NCBI GenBank assembly: GCA_000697665.1
Contig: KL197712.1
Location: 182,473 to 246,472, forward strand
Direction: 5' to 3'
DNA length: 64,000 nucleotides
From: Jaapia argillacea MUCL 33604
Lineage: Eukaryota > Basidiomycota > Agaricomycetes > Jaapiales > Jaapiaceae
In this document: piece by piece, positions 45,290 through 61,638 of the stretch
How positions within the stretch are numbered: the stretch's first letter is position 1
Layout: every line of letters begins with the position of its first letter
Position numbers and translations under genes: made by a program
Notes under the pieces: model-generated
What the model saw: only the letters and a program-made list of their open reading frames with translations
The model's database searches: none
Told to the model about the DNA's origin: nothing

Positions 45290-47594
45290 GAGATCGTTAA
45301 AGGTGGGGTACAGTGTATAGGCCACGGAATATAGGCTTCGACAAGAGTGGCAAACGCAAATCAGGGCGAAAAAGCGAGCTAACCAGCAGCACACCCTTGG
45401 TGGTGGGATGACGGTGATATCAGTGAGTCGTTAAAATTCAGCCGGAGCTAGTTGAACTGGGTATTTATCAAGTTTGGAATTGAGCCACCAAGGTCAGATG
45501 TTCAGGAGGTCCGCACGTCACGATTGGGACCGACCGTCAAAGATAGGCGCATAGACGCAGTCCGGACTCCAATTCATGCAGCGCCCAATATGGCCCGGAT
45601 GTGGCCCAAGGCGGTGAGTAGGGATCTCCTGTAAAATGGGGCGCGGACGTCATTGGGAATTCAGTTCCAGGTGACTTGTGTTCAGGAATAGACTTTCATT
45701 GCAGCGTCCAGATTTGCCGTCCAAGATCCACCAAACCGGAGGTCGGCGACATTTCTCCGTGTCCCTCCAAGCCTCGATGTTTTGTCCCTTGCAGGTTCCT
45801 ACCAGTTGTAACGAGTCGATGACGCCAACGATGTTTCTGTCCCTTCTCGCATCATTGAGAAGCAGTATACGTCAATTAATCCCAAGTTCCTTGATCTCAT
45901 TTTTGGCTGCAGCAAAACGGCCACTTTCGAGTTCCGCGAAACAAGTAGGAAGACCCGAACCGATCGCGCCGGTGAATTAATCCTCCTGTTTGCCTGTGCT
46001 GCGCTGGGCGCTTAAAGACCTGAACTGCCCCGACTTGTGCTGCCGTGTCTCAGGAGTTGTGGAGGTTAGGATTTGCATTCCGTACCAGCAGATGTTACAG
46101 GGACGATGATACACATGAGTGGAACAAACGACAGAGTGTTTCGCAGCAGTTCCGACGCAGCGCGGAAGGAGGGGTATTATCCTGTGTTCTTCGCTGTAGG
46201 TCAGTGAGCCGAGAGGGGAGCACGACGGCACGTCCCGCCTGAACTGCGGATCTTCGCATGCCAAAGGTACGGAGGTGACAACCCGATGCGCTCGTAGGCG
46301 AGGAATAAAGACTGGTCTGGTTGAAGCAGAAGACATTGCCGGCGACGTTTCCGGGCTTCTACTGAAACATTCACGAGAAATCCCCGATGTTAACGAGTGT
46401 GGTTCAGGAATATATTAAAACTCACAGTCTGGACAATATAATGTTTATACCGTCGAGATGTTGAAGCTTTCACAAGGGGACTTCAAGTAAGTTTGGGGAG
46501 CCTGTGGCAGGGTGACAAATTCTGAAAATGCTGATGCTAGAAAAGAGAGGGTGGAATACTATCCAGAACAGCTCGTCGCCGAGTGCTTCTCACTTCTAGC
46601 ACTTCATATCAGACACGGGCGGTGCTCCGCACATCCATCCTCTGCGGCTTTCCGCGCTTGAGCTTGATAGGATGAACAGTATATAAAGTTGAGGCTGAGG
46701 GTGCTAGTTCGGGTTCTCTTCTTTTGAGTTCGGTGCTTGGCCCAATGGAGGGGAGAAAAGCTGGTACGAAAGCGCTGGTCGATCCCCAGCGATATGCAAC
46801 GTAGATCGTTGGATCACTGGAACCTATCCGGTGAGAAGAATCTATTCTTGCGCCTCTTGGTGCTGAAATGCAGCCAACAGCCAATCATAAGTGAGGAGGA
46901 GGGAGAATCGACGGTGGAGATAGAGCTCAGTGGGATGGGGTGCATTGCCACCCGTCATGATAAGCGTCGTTGGTCAAGGTGTAGGAATAGGTGCTAAAAG
47001 CCTCAACTCCGGTCACTATGGAGGAGGCCACAAGCACAGGGAAATTGCCGGTTGGCAGTTTCTGGAGGGAAAGGGGAACGAGTTTCCCCGCAAACAAATG
47101 AACAGGCCAGAGCGAGTTCATATAACTAATTTGTAAACGAATGCCACTGATGGAGCCTGTGAACGTTGAACAGTGTTATCGGGTGGAGATCACCGTGTGA
47201 ACTACGTACACGGCAAAGCAAAGCTGTTGATTCAGAGGCCAGCGGCATAGCAGGGATATACATAGCGGTAACCCTTGCTTAGTGGCATGGCGGGCGGGCT
47301 ACAGCAAGAAGGAAAGAGGGGAGAACCTGATTTGGGGAAGTGAGGGCCAGAAAGCAGGAGGGTGAAGGGGAAATCCAGAAGCAATCAGTGACGGATTTGT
47401 GCGGTTGCTAGTTGTAGGAAGGCCGACGTTGAACAAGCCTTGCTTTGCCCGCAATTGTTCGCTGGCCTTTCATCTTCGTCGCCGTCGTTGTAGTTATCAG
47501 CAACAGTGGTAACGATTCGTTCCGATATTTCTGACCCGGGCAGTGCAGTTTAATAACGAAACTCGTCGGATACCACGCCCTTAACTCGCGGTCA
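45290..47594. other. Gene-poor gap of about 2.3 kb upstream of STE20
   Basis: Only short overlapping frames up to 119 codons are open on either strand. None joins to a protein I recognise. Part of this must be the promoter and 5' UTR of the STE20/PAK kinase gene. I saw no transposon ends or long repeats. Confidence 0.45.
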
Positions 47595-50289
<2,695 letters not shown>

Positions 50290-50735
50290 GAGCCCCACAT
50301 TGTCGCACGTATCGAGTCTGAACGCCTTATCTATCTGTCCTTTGGATCTCTTCATCTCTAGTCCTCCTACAACGATCACCCTTGCCATCTTCATGGCCAC
50401 ATCAACCATCGGCTCGGCCTTGCTCCCTTCCGCATATACCTTCACTTTCCCTCTGTTCTCACCATTTCCCATCACTCCCATCGTGTACGTACTCCTGGTG
50501 TAGACTCTTTTAACTAGAATGAGGTTTGGAGGATGGTTTCCTGTCCATCCTGGTATCCTCTACCATAATCTTCGATGTCCGTTCGACAGATCGATTGTAT
50601 GTTGTCGCTCGTGTGGTGTTTTTGATACATGGACAGTCAGTTTTTTGCGGAGATGATGTCTACGATAATGGATACATTGTTCTAACAAGTACAAGTGCAA
50701 TAAATATATATGCGAGACGTGATGTGCGAGTTGGT
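50290..50735. other. Convergent intergenic gap, STE20 / TEL1
   Basis: Holds the two 3' UTRs. No gene is supported. A short AT-rich run (ATAAATATATAT) at about 50700 lies next to the TEL1 stop and may belong to its 3' processing region. Confidence 0.4.
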
Positions 50736-53700
50736 CTAGTAATGGGGACCCCAACCTACGTCGGGTCTGGTCAATTGGGAAGGAGTGAAAAGGACAAAAT
50801 GTACATACCAATGAATATTGTTGCGAGATTAGCTGGATCAGTAGCTTCCGCGATGAGTTCGTTCACGGTGTATTCGACGCTCAAGGATTTGTCAAGTTTC
50901 CGTGAAACAGAGCTCAAGGCCCTGTCAGCTGCTTCATCAGCGCTCCCACTGGACATGTCGATACCAATTCTAGGAATGCCTGTCGTGTCAAGGTGGGCTG
51001 CCTCTCCTTGAACCCTTTTGACCTTGAATTCGCTCGCGGTCCTGGAATTAGCCATCAGAAGAGTATCATCTCTGTGAAGTAAGATGTGCTCACCAGGAGT
51101 GAAGGGGATCGTATTTGAACACCTCGAGGACGGTCATGATGACCTCCGATCCCACTCGAAGTACTCGTAAAGTCTCTTCAGCACAACGCTGGAACACGCC
51201 CTGTGTTCCCGCTGTACCCATACCATCAACCATATCAGCTGTCATTCGGAATGGGACTCGTTCAGGGACGGGAAGTAATTTGCCCTGGATGCAAATTGGT
51301 TGAGTTCAGTCCCAAACAGGTATGGTGATCAACATACCTGGTCAAATGCTATGCCAAGATCAATATGAACCACCTCTCCAGTGTTATTGTCCATCAGTAT
51401 ATTCGACGTGTGGCGATCTCCAAGACCGAGCACATGTCCGACGATCGAAGTCGTGGCGACGCTTCGAGTGTACTTCAGACGCATGACGAACCAGGACAGA
51501 GGCGTTTTATGTCGTTCTGTAAAGTAGTGGCGCATGACAGGTTTGAATCTCTTGCGTATGTCAAGATAGAGATACAACAAAGGTTCCGCCTCCCCTTGAC
51601 ATTCGGTCCGTTTTTTGGTGAGTTGAGAGTAGACATCGGCATGTTTCAAGTCGTCCGGACGATACCTGAGAGGAGTGTCAATGCGAATGTATACCCCTTC
51701 GGAGGCCACCTACTTGACATGGGCCTTGAATAACCAAGATTGTAGAGGAGTCGTATTACCAACAAATTCAATGACTCCTGCTTGCGGCGCCAAAGGTACA
51801 ACCTTGTACCCTCGAATACTCAGATTACGCTTCCGGGTTTCAAGGTCACGTTGCAAGACCATGTTCACGAGGTCGAAGACTTGCTCCATCACAGCATCTT
51901 GGCGTAGATCATCTCCACCCTCCCCTTTGAACTGGTCCGGGTTGTTAGCGGAGTTAAATAAAATCAATACGACATTCTCACCAATTGTTTGTATTTCTCT
52001 CCATCAGTGCCGATGCAGTTGATGATTTTGGGGAGATTCACCCCTCCGGCAGTGTCGAAGGTTGGCTCGTATCGGGAAATGCAAACGCAATGATCATAAC
52101 GCATGGTAGGGTCTACTGGTGTGCGAATGGTGATGATAGGAACCTGAACGTCTCGTAGCTTGTAGATGGCGAGGGTGTCTGGGACTTGATAAGGACTCTT
52201 CTGCTTTTTGTCAAAACGTGGGTCCTTCTTGATGGGAAACTTGGCCCATTCGAGCGAGGCATCGCACAAAGCTTCAATAGCGCCAAGCCTTTTGGCAACA
52301 GAACTATCACCTCGCAGCCTGTCAAGGATGTCGCTAGCGGCAGCCCCGCGTTCAGCTTGGGACTGGGAAGATGGAGGATCGTGTCGCGAAGACTGGCGGC
52401 GGGTGGTGTTGTTTGGAATTGAAGAACTGTCTGGACGAAGGCAATAGACCTGGTAGATGCTGTGAAACGGATGTTCACGGCACATCCGAGTGATCAGAGA
52501 ATGCAGGTTGTCTTGATTCTTGGGAATAGATGACCCATGTGACCTGGATAGACGAGCTGACAATTGATGGGCAAGGAAGACAAATTTTCGCGACGGGATG
52601 CGATCGAGAGCGAGGCGGACCTTTGGCTGCAGACTGACAGCCTCAAAGTTAGCGAACCAGAGAGAACATAGTCGAATAGGTCCGTCATCGTCGAAGGCAT
52701 CTGAAACATGAAGACATCGAGAATACATGTCTATAGCCTGCTCAAGGAAGGCATCCCGAGCTCCATTGTGTTTCTTCCACTGTTCTTCATCTAGCTTCAG
52801 AAGAGCAGCGGCTTTTTTCTGCTCCTGAGTCAGAAAGTTGAAAGTGGTAGTTCCGGACTGGGTTTTGGCAAGCTGATCAACACGGTGTCGAATCTCTTGC
52901 TTCTTCCGATCCATATACACCTTCCATCGGACGGCGTCCGGAGACTTTAGGATAGCATGATACTGACGTTCCGCGAACATAGCGCACTGATGGTAGACAA
53001 TTGCAGATCGGGAGTCATCAGAGGCAGGGCCTTCCTGGTCCCTGATGAGCGCAGCTGCAGGATCGAAGTAGTGCGTGAGGATGTCGGTTGGCTTCTCTAA
53101 GCATGCTTCTGCCGTCCACGTGCCCTACTCCAGAGTGAGACTCAGCTATTGACGGACGTACGAACGCCACGCACCAGACGGGACAACAACATGGCTTGTT
53201 CTATGCGATCTGTTTGTCCGTGTCCCCTCTCCTTCCGAGAGTCGACAAGACTTTTGAGTAATGCAACCGCAAGCTTTTGTTCTTGCTGGAGCCAGAGAAC
53301 ACTGGCAAACTCTTGTGTAACCTCAAAACTAGGTTGTTGCTCAAGTTTTTGGGCACGAACAATGGAGTTCAAGGCGACTTGGAGATGGCGAGAGTCTCGT
53401 GCTGCATGAGATAGGCGAACTAAGCATTTCTTCTCTATGTCGGTTAAATCTTGCGTGAAAGGTGCAACGAGAACTCCCATCTGCTCCCGCTGCTCCTTTT
53501 GTCTTGCCGAACGAACCAACGAGATACGCGTGGCCATTATAGTCTCGAGGTCCTGAAAACTATCATCTCGTCAGCTGATTTTCGATGGAAAGTCTGAGAA
53601 GGCGTACTCAAAGTCAGGCTCAAGAGAGTAGATGAACGACCAACGGTCGTGATCGATCGTCTTTGATTGCAAGCTCTGCTGATGTAGGCTGCTCCGCCAC

Positions 53701-56700
53701 TGACTGACTTGGCTAAGGCACATCAATGTTTGCGCCACTTGGCGGATTTCCACCAGGTTCTCGTGTCCCAGAATGTTAAGCTTGTTCATTTCGTCAAGGA
53801 GGCCGCGTCGAATGGTGGCGTCCACCACCTGTTGATCACGCTCGCGGTAGATGGCCCGAAGAGCTCGATACAAGGATGCGTGGTCACTTAGGTACTCCGT
53901 CTGATCGGGAAGGTCCCAAGTTTCTGTCCTCCATCCACACTGGTAGCTCATGCTGGACGATTTGCCTGGGACTCCAATTTCTCCAAAAGCGCCGTGAAGG
54001 GTCGTGATCGCCAAATGATCGAATCCAAAAGAATGGAGAGATTGGATGATTCCCCTCGCCTCATTGGGATCGGAGGCATCAGCCTCGAGAGCAGCTCCAT
54101 GGAATCGGAACGCCTTTTCCCATTGCTTTTCGTGATGAAAGCGTTTGATCAAAAACTGTCGAAGATCTCCTGTTTTTATACCGTAGAATCCATCAGGCTC
54201 ATCGATGTGGCTGTATATAGCAAACAAGATATCTTCCTGCATCGAGTCGTCCTTGTCGATATCTCGGGGTTGATATTGCGCAGCCAGCTCAAGGAAGAGG
54301 AGAGCGGTGGTGTATGCACCACATTGGATAGAAGACCGGCTAAGTAACGTATAGTCCACTTGAAGCCAATGATCATATGCCAAAGCATCCTCTATATCAG
54401 GAGGGCGAAAATTCCGGAGGTGCAAAACCACATCGACAACAGCGCGTAGGGATGATGTGCTCGCTTGATCTGTCGTCAAGACCGAGGTGAAAAACTGAGA
54501 AAGGATAGAACGGGATGCCAATGTCTGAGGGGATCCGCCCCTCAATCTTTCGGTGTAGAGTATCGTATGGACCAATACAGGCAATATCTGCTCAGCGAAG
54601 TCGATATCAGACGCGAGGATAGATGATAGCTGGGCGTAAAACCCGTCTTCGGCTGCCAGGATGTCTGCGAGAAAGATTGTTACGACAGTTATCCAAGTTC
54701 CAAACTCCGCCGTTGGGGGCTGGATATCTTCAGAGCCTAAGATTTGGCCGATATCCTTGCGTGGACGACTTTGCGGAGCCAAAGGGTATGTTCGCAAATA
54801 TTCAAGCTGCCCACGGTATTCAGCTTGAGCACTTCGAAAGTCTTGCATGTCGATTGTGGGTATGGACATCAGAGTCCGCAAGGTCCGATACGCTGTGTTC
54901 ACAGGAGATGAGACACTAGCATCCAGCATTGCCAGCAGCGAGAGTACAATGGGACCGTGGGGTGAAGAATACCCATCACCGTGTTGTGTGGATTCTCTCT
55001 TTCGAGGGTTCCTACGATGACGCGATCGAACCGTCTGAGAGTTGGGCTGTTCCGCGAAGCTGTGGATCTGTCCCTTGTTCCACAGTAAAAGTGCAGCAAA
55101 AGCATCGACGTCCTCAACTTGCAGTTGCTCAGCCGAGGGAATGCACTCCTTTAACCGCCAAAAATCTGACTTCGCAAATTGATCGCCGGTGTCGTATACG
55201 CGACCAACCGAAATGTCGCGGAGACGTCGGACTAAACGAAATCGGTTGGACGAGATGCGCGGATCAGAGAGTGTGAATGAAAGATTTTCGGACGATATGC
55301 CTTCGTACATAGACGTTAATGCAGGAGGTGGCTCTCTTGGCCACGCTGGTAGTGCCTTGACCACCTGTGACTTGATGGAGCTGACCTTGGAGAACTCCAA
55401 CATCTGGACTTCCAGCCAGTCGAAAAGATCACGTCCGAGGGCTGACCGAAATGTATCTTGAAAGTCAAGGGAAAGATCATGCGCGAGACAACAAATTCGG
55501 ATCAGGACGTCTGGAAACCGTGGATCTTTATTCGCCACTTTGCGGTAGACTCCGAATGCCCACTCCAGAAGGGATTGTGCCGCATGAACGAGGTCAAGCT
55601 GGGTGAGCAAACCAACCGCTCCATTGATAAGCGTGTGTAGGAGTGTCGGGTCTTGGGCGTGTCGATACTGAGTTGCCATCCATAAACATATGCTATTGAG
55701 AAGCCGGATCTGCTCGTTGACGAGGGGTGAACTCCGAATGTCTTCAAAGATCTGGTGGAGAACATGATAAGACATGGCTCGACGTTCTCCCTCGGGAACC
55801 CGAGAGATGAACCATTTCAAAGCCTTGAGGATGGTCACCGCGCTGTATGCCGGAAGGTTGGGGTCGTGTGTCCTGAAGTCATTCACGCTTCGATATTGTA
55901 CCATGCTTTGAAACGCGCGAACAACCTTGTCATTTTCGCCCGTTGCCCTGAGAGCCTGGACGATGCTGCCCTCTTGACAGCAGTCTTGGTCTCCCAGACT
56001 CCGTAAAACCGCAGCCATGATTCCATCAGCGTGGGTCCGAAGCGATCGTTCAAGATCCTCGTCACCATTGGATCCCCCTGTTTTAGCCTTCAGGAGATTT
56101 TCGAGGTCGCCTGACGCTCCATTGACGTCGTCAATGTTGTCGTCGACCCAGAAAACAATTTGGTACCCAATAATATCAGGGAGACAAGCTAAGGTGCCTT
56201 CGGTAACTGTCTTCTGGATCGCCTTGCAATGATTTGCGAATAGCTTTTTGCCGTGAGCGACAATGGAAGGAGTTCCCCCAGCTAAGACGTTGGTCGGTGA
56301 AAAGGCGCGGAAAGTCGCCTCAGCGCACTCTCTCCTATCTTTATAGCCCAACAGGTGGGGAGGGAAGCGAAGAAAATCTAGTTCTCCTTGGCGAATGGAA
56401 TACGCAATTTGTGAGGCATAAGCTTCGAAGAGGCCGGATAACGTCGGCAGTCCCATTCTTTGCGAGACACCATTGAGGATAGCATCGATATGAGGATTGT
56501 AAGCTGGCGTATGAAGACAAGTTTCCAGGATGTGCCAGTAAGGTCCCCGCCTCACAGTCGAGCTCACTATCATCACATTTCCCAAACAAAGGAGACGTGT
56601 CAACATATGCTCATAACTGGGAGGAAGGGCTGTCAGAGTGGGATTTTCACATACGAGCAGACCACTTACTTGGTAAGGTCCGTGCAAAGATGCGTCCGAA

Positions 56701-59700
56701 TCGCCATATACAGATCCTTCGGGTCCTCATTGAGGGAGCGGATGAGGGAGAAAAGACGACAGTTTGTCAGGGCCACGCGAAACCGCACCCGGATATCCTC
56801 GTCACGCCCTAAAGTCGGTAGGATCGCGGACGGGAGGACAATGCTGTCGGCTGTTGCAGGGGCATCATCATCCTCCCCAGGCTTCCAAACTCCCTGAGAT
56901 GGGTCTTGGACAAGATAATGGTCCAAGAATGCAGCGAGACGGTCTCGTATTTTCCACGATCTGATCTTGCCCTTTTGAAGCATTGTCGAAAGCCAGTGTG
57001 ATAAGTTTCGGATTTGACCACCAACTTCAGCATTGATGATGGCATGATTTAGCCAAGTATACGAAGTAGAATCCAAAAAATGAATCAACATCAGTTGCAA
57101 CCTCTCGCTCCTCGAGAATGCATATTGGTCGAGCAAGGTTCCAAATTTGTCGAGGAATTTTTCCACTGTGGCAACGGTAAGGCTGAGGGTTCGATTCTGC
57201 ACGTTATCAAAGTACGGAGACCCCGCCAGGACGAATCGGTCGCCATCGCACTGTAGGAGGAACTCGCACAGCTCTCGATCGCGGGTGGGTTCGCCCGAGG
57301 ACGCCTGCAGAACGGGTGCCAGTGCAAGAAATGTGATGGAACTCGCCAGAATACTCTGGAAGATATGAGAATTGTCAGAATTCAGAGGTCCGTCCAGTTG
57401 TAGAGGCGTGTGATGTGTTCGTGTGGACGATCCGAAACCATCGGTGTCAATGTCCATAGCTTGGGGAGATCGAGTATCGAGTAAGCTGCCTTCCGTGACT
57501 GCCTGCACAACACTCTTCAGCACCTTGATGACGCCACTGAAGGAGTCCTGCATCTGCAAGAAACATTATCAGTGAGATGATTCCGGCGCTGAGAAAATAT
57601 ACTCACATCAGCACTGCGCCACATGGTGCGGTGTAGCTCCCGTCTCATAGTTCTCAAATCCTTCAGTTGAAGCTCGCTGTCGATCGTCAAGGCTTTCAAG
57701 ATCTCACGGCTAATGCCCGTGCCCTCATCTGGCGGCAGCATAGGGTCATGGATTGTGGTGTCGCCCGTGGGCAGGCCTGCCATCACCAAGGGCTCCAGGC
57801 CCATGATGAGGAAGAGCTTTTCTTCGGTGGTAACTCTGGCATCGAGAAGAAGAGGAGAAATCGAGGAAACAAACTTGCAGGCTGCCTGAATAACCCGTCG
57901 ATTTGGTCGTGTGCCATTCAACACCAGGAGCGACTCGAAGGCGAGGGCAGCGATCGCAAAATCCAGCCACTGACGCGTCTTCTCCACTGACGACTTCCCA
58001 TAACGAATTGACTCCCACTCTGAGCATAGCTCCTCAAGAGATTTCAGCAGGAAGGCTGATATCCTTCGCTCTCTCCCACGAGGAGGAGTAAGGTCGAGAT
58101 CCCTTTCTTGAGTATTCAGAGAGCTCTGGCTGGATGCGGAGACCAAGGAGCTTTGTACAGAAAGTGCCGGCGCCGAGATGGTCTTCGTCTCGCCGCCCTG
58201 CCCTCGAAACTTGGGGAGTTGAGCCTGTAGGAGGAAATCCCGAATGACTGCTGTATCCGACTGTTCTCTGATTGTCTGCACCATCAGAGACTCAGGTAGC
58301 AGAATTCGGCACATCAAGTGACTTCGCTTCGAAAGACAGCAGATGTTCTCGAATAACGATAGAACATCGCTGACGACGTGAGGGGGCATCGCCGATTTGG
58401 TCATCCTACTCGACCCACGACCTTCCGACACTCTCCAGCTATCCACAAGCCAGCTCAGTACCTTCTCCTCCAGCTGCATCCGGTATAACCGGACGTCTTG
58501 GCTAGCTACCTTGAGACACAACGATAGGAATGCGCATACGGAGTCATAAGGGAAAGTAGGCCCTTGGACATCCAGATCTTTGGCAAGGGATTCGATTTCC
58601 GTCAATACGCGCTGAAGCGGCACAAACTGCTTCCCTTGGGAGAGGAGGGTGTAGGCCGTGTGACATGCCGCACGACAAACTCCAGCAACGTTCGTTCTTC
58701 GGATGGCATGCGTCCATATCTGGTCCCATGTGGTCAGATCACGAGTATGAGCCTGTGATCGTTCGGATATGTGAATGTGTGTGGACGAAAAGGTGCGAGA
58801 GTTGCCATCGGCATACGCAATGGCAGCAAAGCACAGGAAAGTCCAAGATTGTACGACAGCATCGTCAACGGCGATAAAGTTGGATAGAGTGCTGGAAACG
58901 TCTTGCTGAAGACTGGCATGGACGACCGCCCAGTGACGATCGATGAAGAAGAGCAATACTTGTAGGCGGTAAGCGCGAACGATCGACGAAGAATCGCTGC
59001 GAATTGCCTGCAAAAGTGCGCTCATCGGGCTGTCCAGGCGAGCCCGCTTACTTTCTGACTTGCCGATGCTCGGAGTCAAATCATGACTTGATTCTGACAA
59101 AAGATACAGCTGCGATGGGCGAGTAAACAACCAAAATCCAGTCAATGAAGACAGATCTGTACCTTCTGAAGGCAATCAGCCTGTAATTGAAGTATTGACC
59201 AAGCGAGGGCCTGGCCGGAATCGAACTGCCAGCCGTAGCGGAATGTCGACGATACAAAGCCTCGTGGTTGACTATCATCTTCGTCAGTGGAGACCAGCTG
59301 TAGCCGAAGTGCGTCCAGGGACAGTCCATCAACGCCCCAGCGGCTTTCGGCCTCCCCATCCAATAGCTGCCACAGCTTTCCAACACCATCTGCCCACTCC
59401 GATGTCGACCTCTCCGGATCGGATAGGTCAGAAGCAGTGACGAACGGGAAAAGAACACATAGGACGCTGAGAAGATTTTCCTTCAAGAGCTTGTTCTTCA
59501 TTTTCCACATCTCAACCAAACCGTCCCAGGAGCCACGAGCAAATCTTTGCACAGCATCCTTCTGATTCAGCGCGAGATGAGAAAGAGTAGCATGGAGGGC
59601 ACGGAGATAATCATGCTGGAGGGAGGAGTCCCCTGGATAAAGGTGAAGAAAACGCTGCAACCTGGTGAGCACGGCTGATGGGAGGTAGCGGTATTCCGGG

Positions 59701-60497
59701 GATAGGAGCGGTGCTGAGGGCGATTGAAGAAGAATAGCGAGGAGGGATGTAAATTCGACCTGTTCGAGGGATACGGATAAGCGCGCCTTGGTAGAACCTC
59801 GCGCAAGTTTCTTTGGCGGTTTGGCCTTCGGAGAGGGCCGCCTCCGCTTCTTGGACTGAGTGGCTGTCGATGTAGAGGGACCAGCGTCGTCGTCTGCTTC
59901 AGCGTCTTCCGAATGGTCAGAGTCATCCACCTCCAAGCCGCCTTCCAACTCCTCGTCATCTCCATCCATCCGATTTCGGGCAGGATCCCCCAGAATCACA
60001 TTGAAAGAGATCTCCACCATCCTCAACCAAGCGTCCTCGTCCAAATGCTCGAGATGGGGCGTATAGCTCACGATGCACCGTAAAGCCTTGGCGTAGTCCA
60101 AAGCTATCACCGACAAGAGTTCACCATGATATACCATAGTTTGCAACAAGTGTGCCAGTAACGGCTTCAAAACCTTCTTGTTCATCCTCTGAACACTGCG
60201 CTCTGTTAACCACCTAACTGCCGATGCAGCTTCGCCGAGCCTGCGAAGAGCAGTAGCACCAGGACCGCTGGTGACATTGGTAAACCCCTTCTTGACACAT
60301 GCCGCCTTCTCATTAACGACGGCAGTGAAGAGCGCTTGGAATACTACGAGCCATGCTTTCCCGTTCCCGTCGACGTCGAGGTTCAGAACGGTGGAGTCCC
60401 GTAAGAAGACGGTGCGAAGGGAGGTGATTCCTTCTTGCCTCTCCTTAATTTTCTCGCTTTTGAGAAGATTGAGAACGCCTGTAAGATTGTTGTTCAT
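50736..60497 (-). CDS. TEL1: Tel1/ATM checkpoint kinase (PIKK)
   Basis: A giant PI3K-like protein kinase recruited by the MRN complex to DNA double-strand breaks and needed for telomere maintenance. The N-terminus [20 protein letters not shown] holds the TAN motif, specific to Tel1/ATM. A HEAT-repeat solenoid of about 2,000 residues follows in large exons (roughly 59.1-60.5, 57.5-59.2, 56.7-57.6 and 53.6-56.7 kb). The FAT domain is in 52.0-53.5 kb. The kinase has [20 protein letters not shown], the catalytic [20 protein letters not shown], then [10 protein letters not shown], and [20 protein letters not shown]. The FATC end is [20 protein letters not shown] then ATIFIGWGPHY, with the final Trp-Gly-Pro common in PIKKs. 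I merge these into one gene of about 2,900 aa with roughly ten introns. Confidence 0.93.
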
Positions 60498-61638
60498 GAC
60501 AAAGTCCAGACATGAGCGAGGGGGAGAACAAGTAGCTGTGGCGCCGAATCATAATCTCCGACAACGTGGACGCGACGCGGTATTTGGCCTTATTTGTCCG
60601 TAAGAACCTTCTTCGTTGCATAAATATGCAAAATTTTTCTGAACTTGAAGTGGAACGGTTACCTCTTGACTTCCTCCTGCAATATAATTTCTTGTCATTT
60701 CTGTCTTGACTACTGTGTTTTGCCGCGTCTATCTTCAGGCCCCCTTCTGCCCGAGCAGCTCATCCTCCCACTCTGCCTCGGTTCTGGTGAAGGGCCAACA
60801 AAATTCTCCTCACTCCAGCTAATCACTGGAGGGAGGGGTGACCTGAGAAGTGTGGACTTCTGATCTTTGGAGTCATATCATGGTTTCGTATCACCGTACA
60901 TTCAATTATTGTACACTGTTCAATCGAATCATTTTTGCCGTCAACTCGATCCTCTTCTGTATTGCTGCAAATCCATTGAACAATTACCTCTATCTATCCC
61001 CGCGACCCTCTCCTCAGAACGCCCCTTCTTGCAGCTCACATGTGCTGAGATGGAATGGATCCATCCTGGTCTGCGCCCGCTTCAAGTCCAGGTCGGGTCG
61101 TACCCTCAGTGGATCTCCCCTGGGATGTTTTCCCCTCCGAGCTCAGCACACCACTACACTTGTCTAATGGATCCCGTTTCATTGAGAGATAGCTCTGAAG
61201 TCGAAACAAAAGTTGCGTATTTCTCGAGTGTCGTCCTGCTCCCAGGGCCCTTACATCCTGTGGCCCTGGTAGAATTATTCGAGCGGATGTAGTAAGGATC
61301 TGACGTCATCTGCAGACCGCCGAGATTGAGCCTCGGCTCCTGGCATTGCCCTCGATTGTCTTCCTCCTGTTGTCCTTGGACGTCTCGCAGTTTCTTACTC
61401 GCAAATATGCAAATGTCTGGATCAGAATGGATATGTCCTCCTGACTCTGAGCCCGCCATTGGTGAATTCAGAGACCTTGATTTCAGGGAACCGAGCACCG
61501 CTGGTCGTTCTGCTCTAGTCGCAGCGCCATGGGTGCCTCCGTTTGTCCCATTCCCTGCCTCTAGAACCCGGTTCGTTCCCAAACCCTTGTTATCACGTCG
61601 TTTGCTCAGCTGATTGGTTTCTGCGACCATCTTTCAGG
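60498..61638. other. Intergenic between divergent TEL1 and F-box genes
   Basis: Contains the TEL1 promoter on the left and the F-box gene promoter on the right. Two sizeable frames are open (141 codons + at 60867-61292, 158 codons - at 61154-61630); they overlap each other and show no conserved features. A GT...CTTTCAG layout just before 61639 suggests a possible 5' UTR intron of the F-box gene. Confidence 0.4.
60569..60579 (-). promoter_or_regulatory. ACGCGACGCG element in the TEL1 promoter
   Basis: The plus strand reads GACGCGACGCG, ending 82 bases before the TEL1 start codon at the far side and 72 at the near side. The 10-base core is identical to one in the RPT4 promoter, in the same orientation relative to the gene. 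Confidence 0.5.

Noticed and set aside
45650-45976. Minus-strand frame of about 109 codons broken by one TGA, looking like a pseudogene
   Set aside because: It has no start codon and no family resemblance, and one internal stop in 109 codons is not strong evidence of a former gene.
53571-60497. Treating the large minus-strand frames at 53.6-60.5 kb as separate genes
   Set aside because: They overlap only at intron borders, lie in the right order, begin with a TAN motif and lead into FAT, kinase and FATC parts, so a single TEL1 gene explains them all.
61154-61630. 158-codon minus-strand open frame
   Set aside because: It overlaps a 141-codon plus-strand frame and the F-box gene leader, and its composition has no conserved pattern; chance is the simpler explanation.
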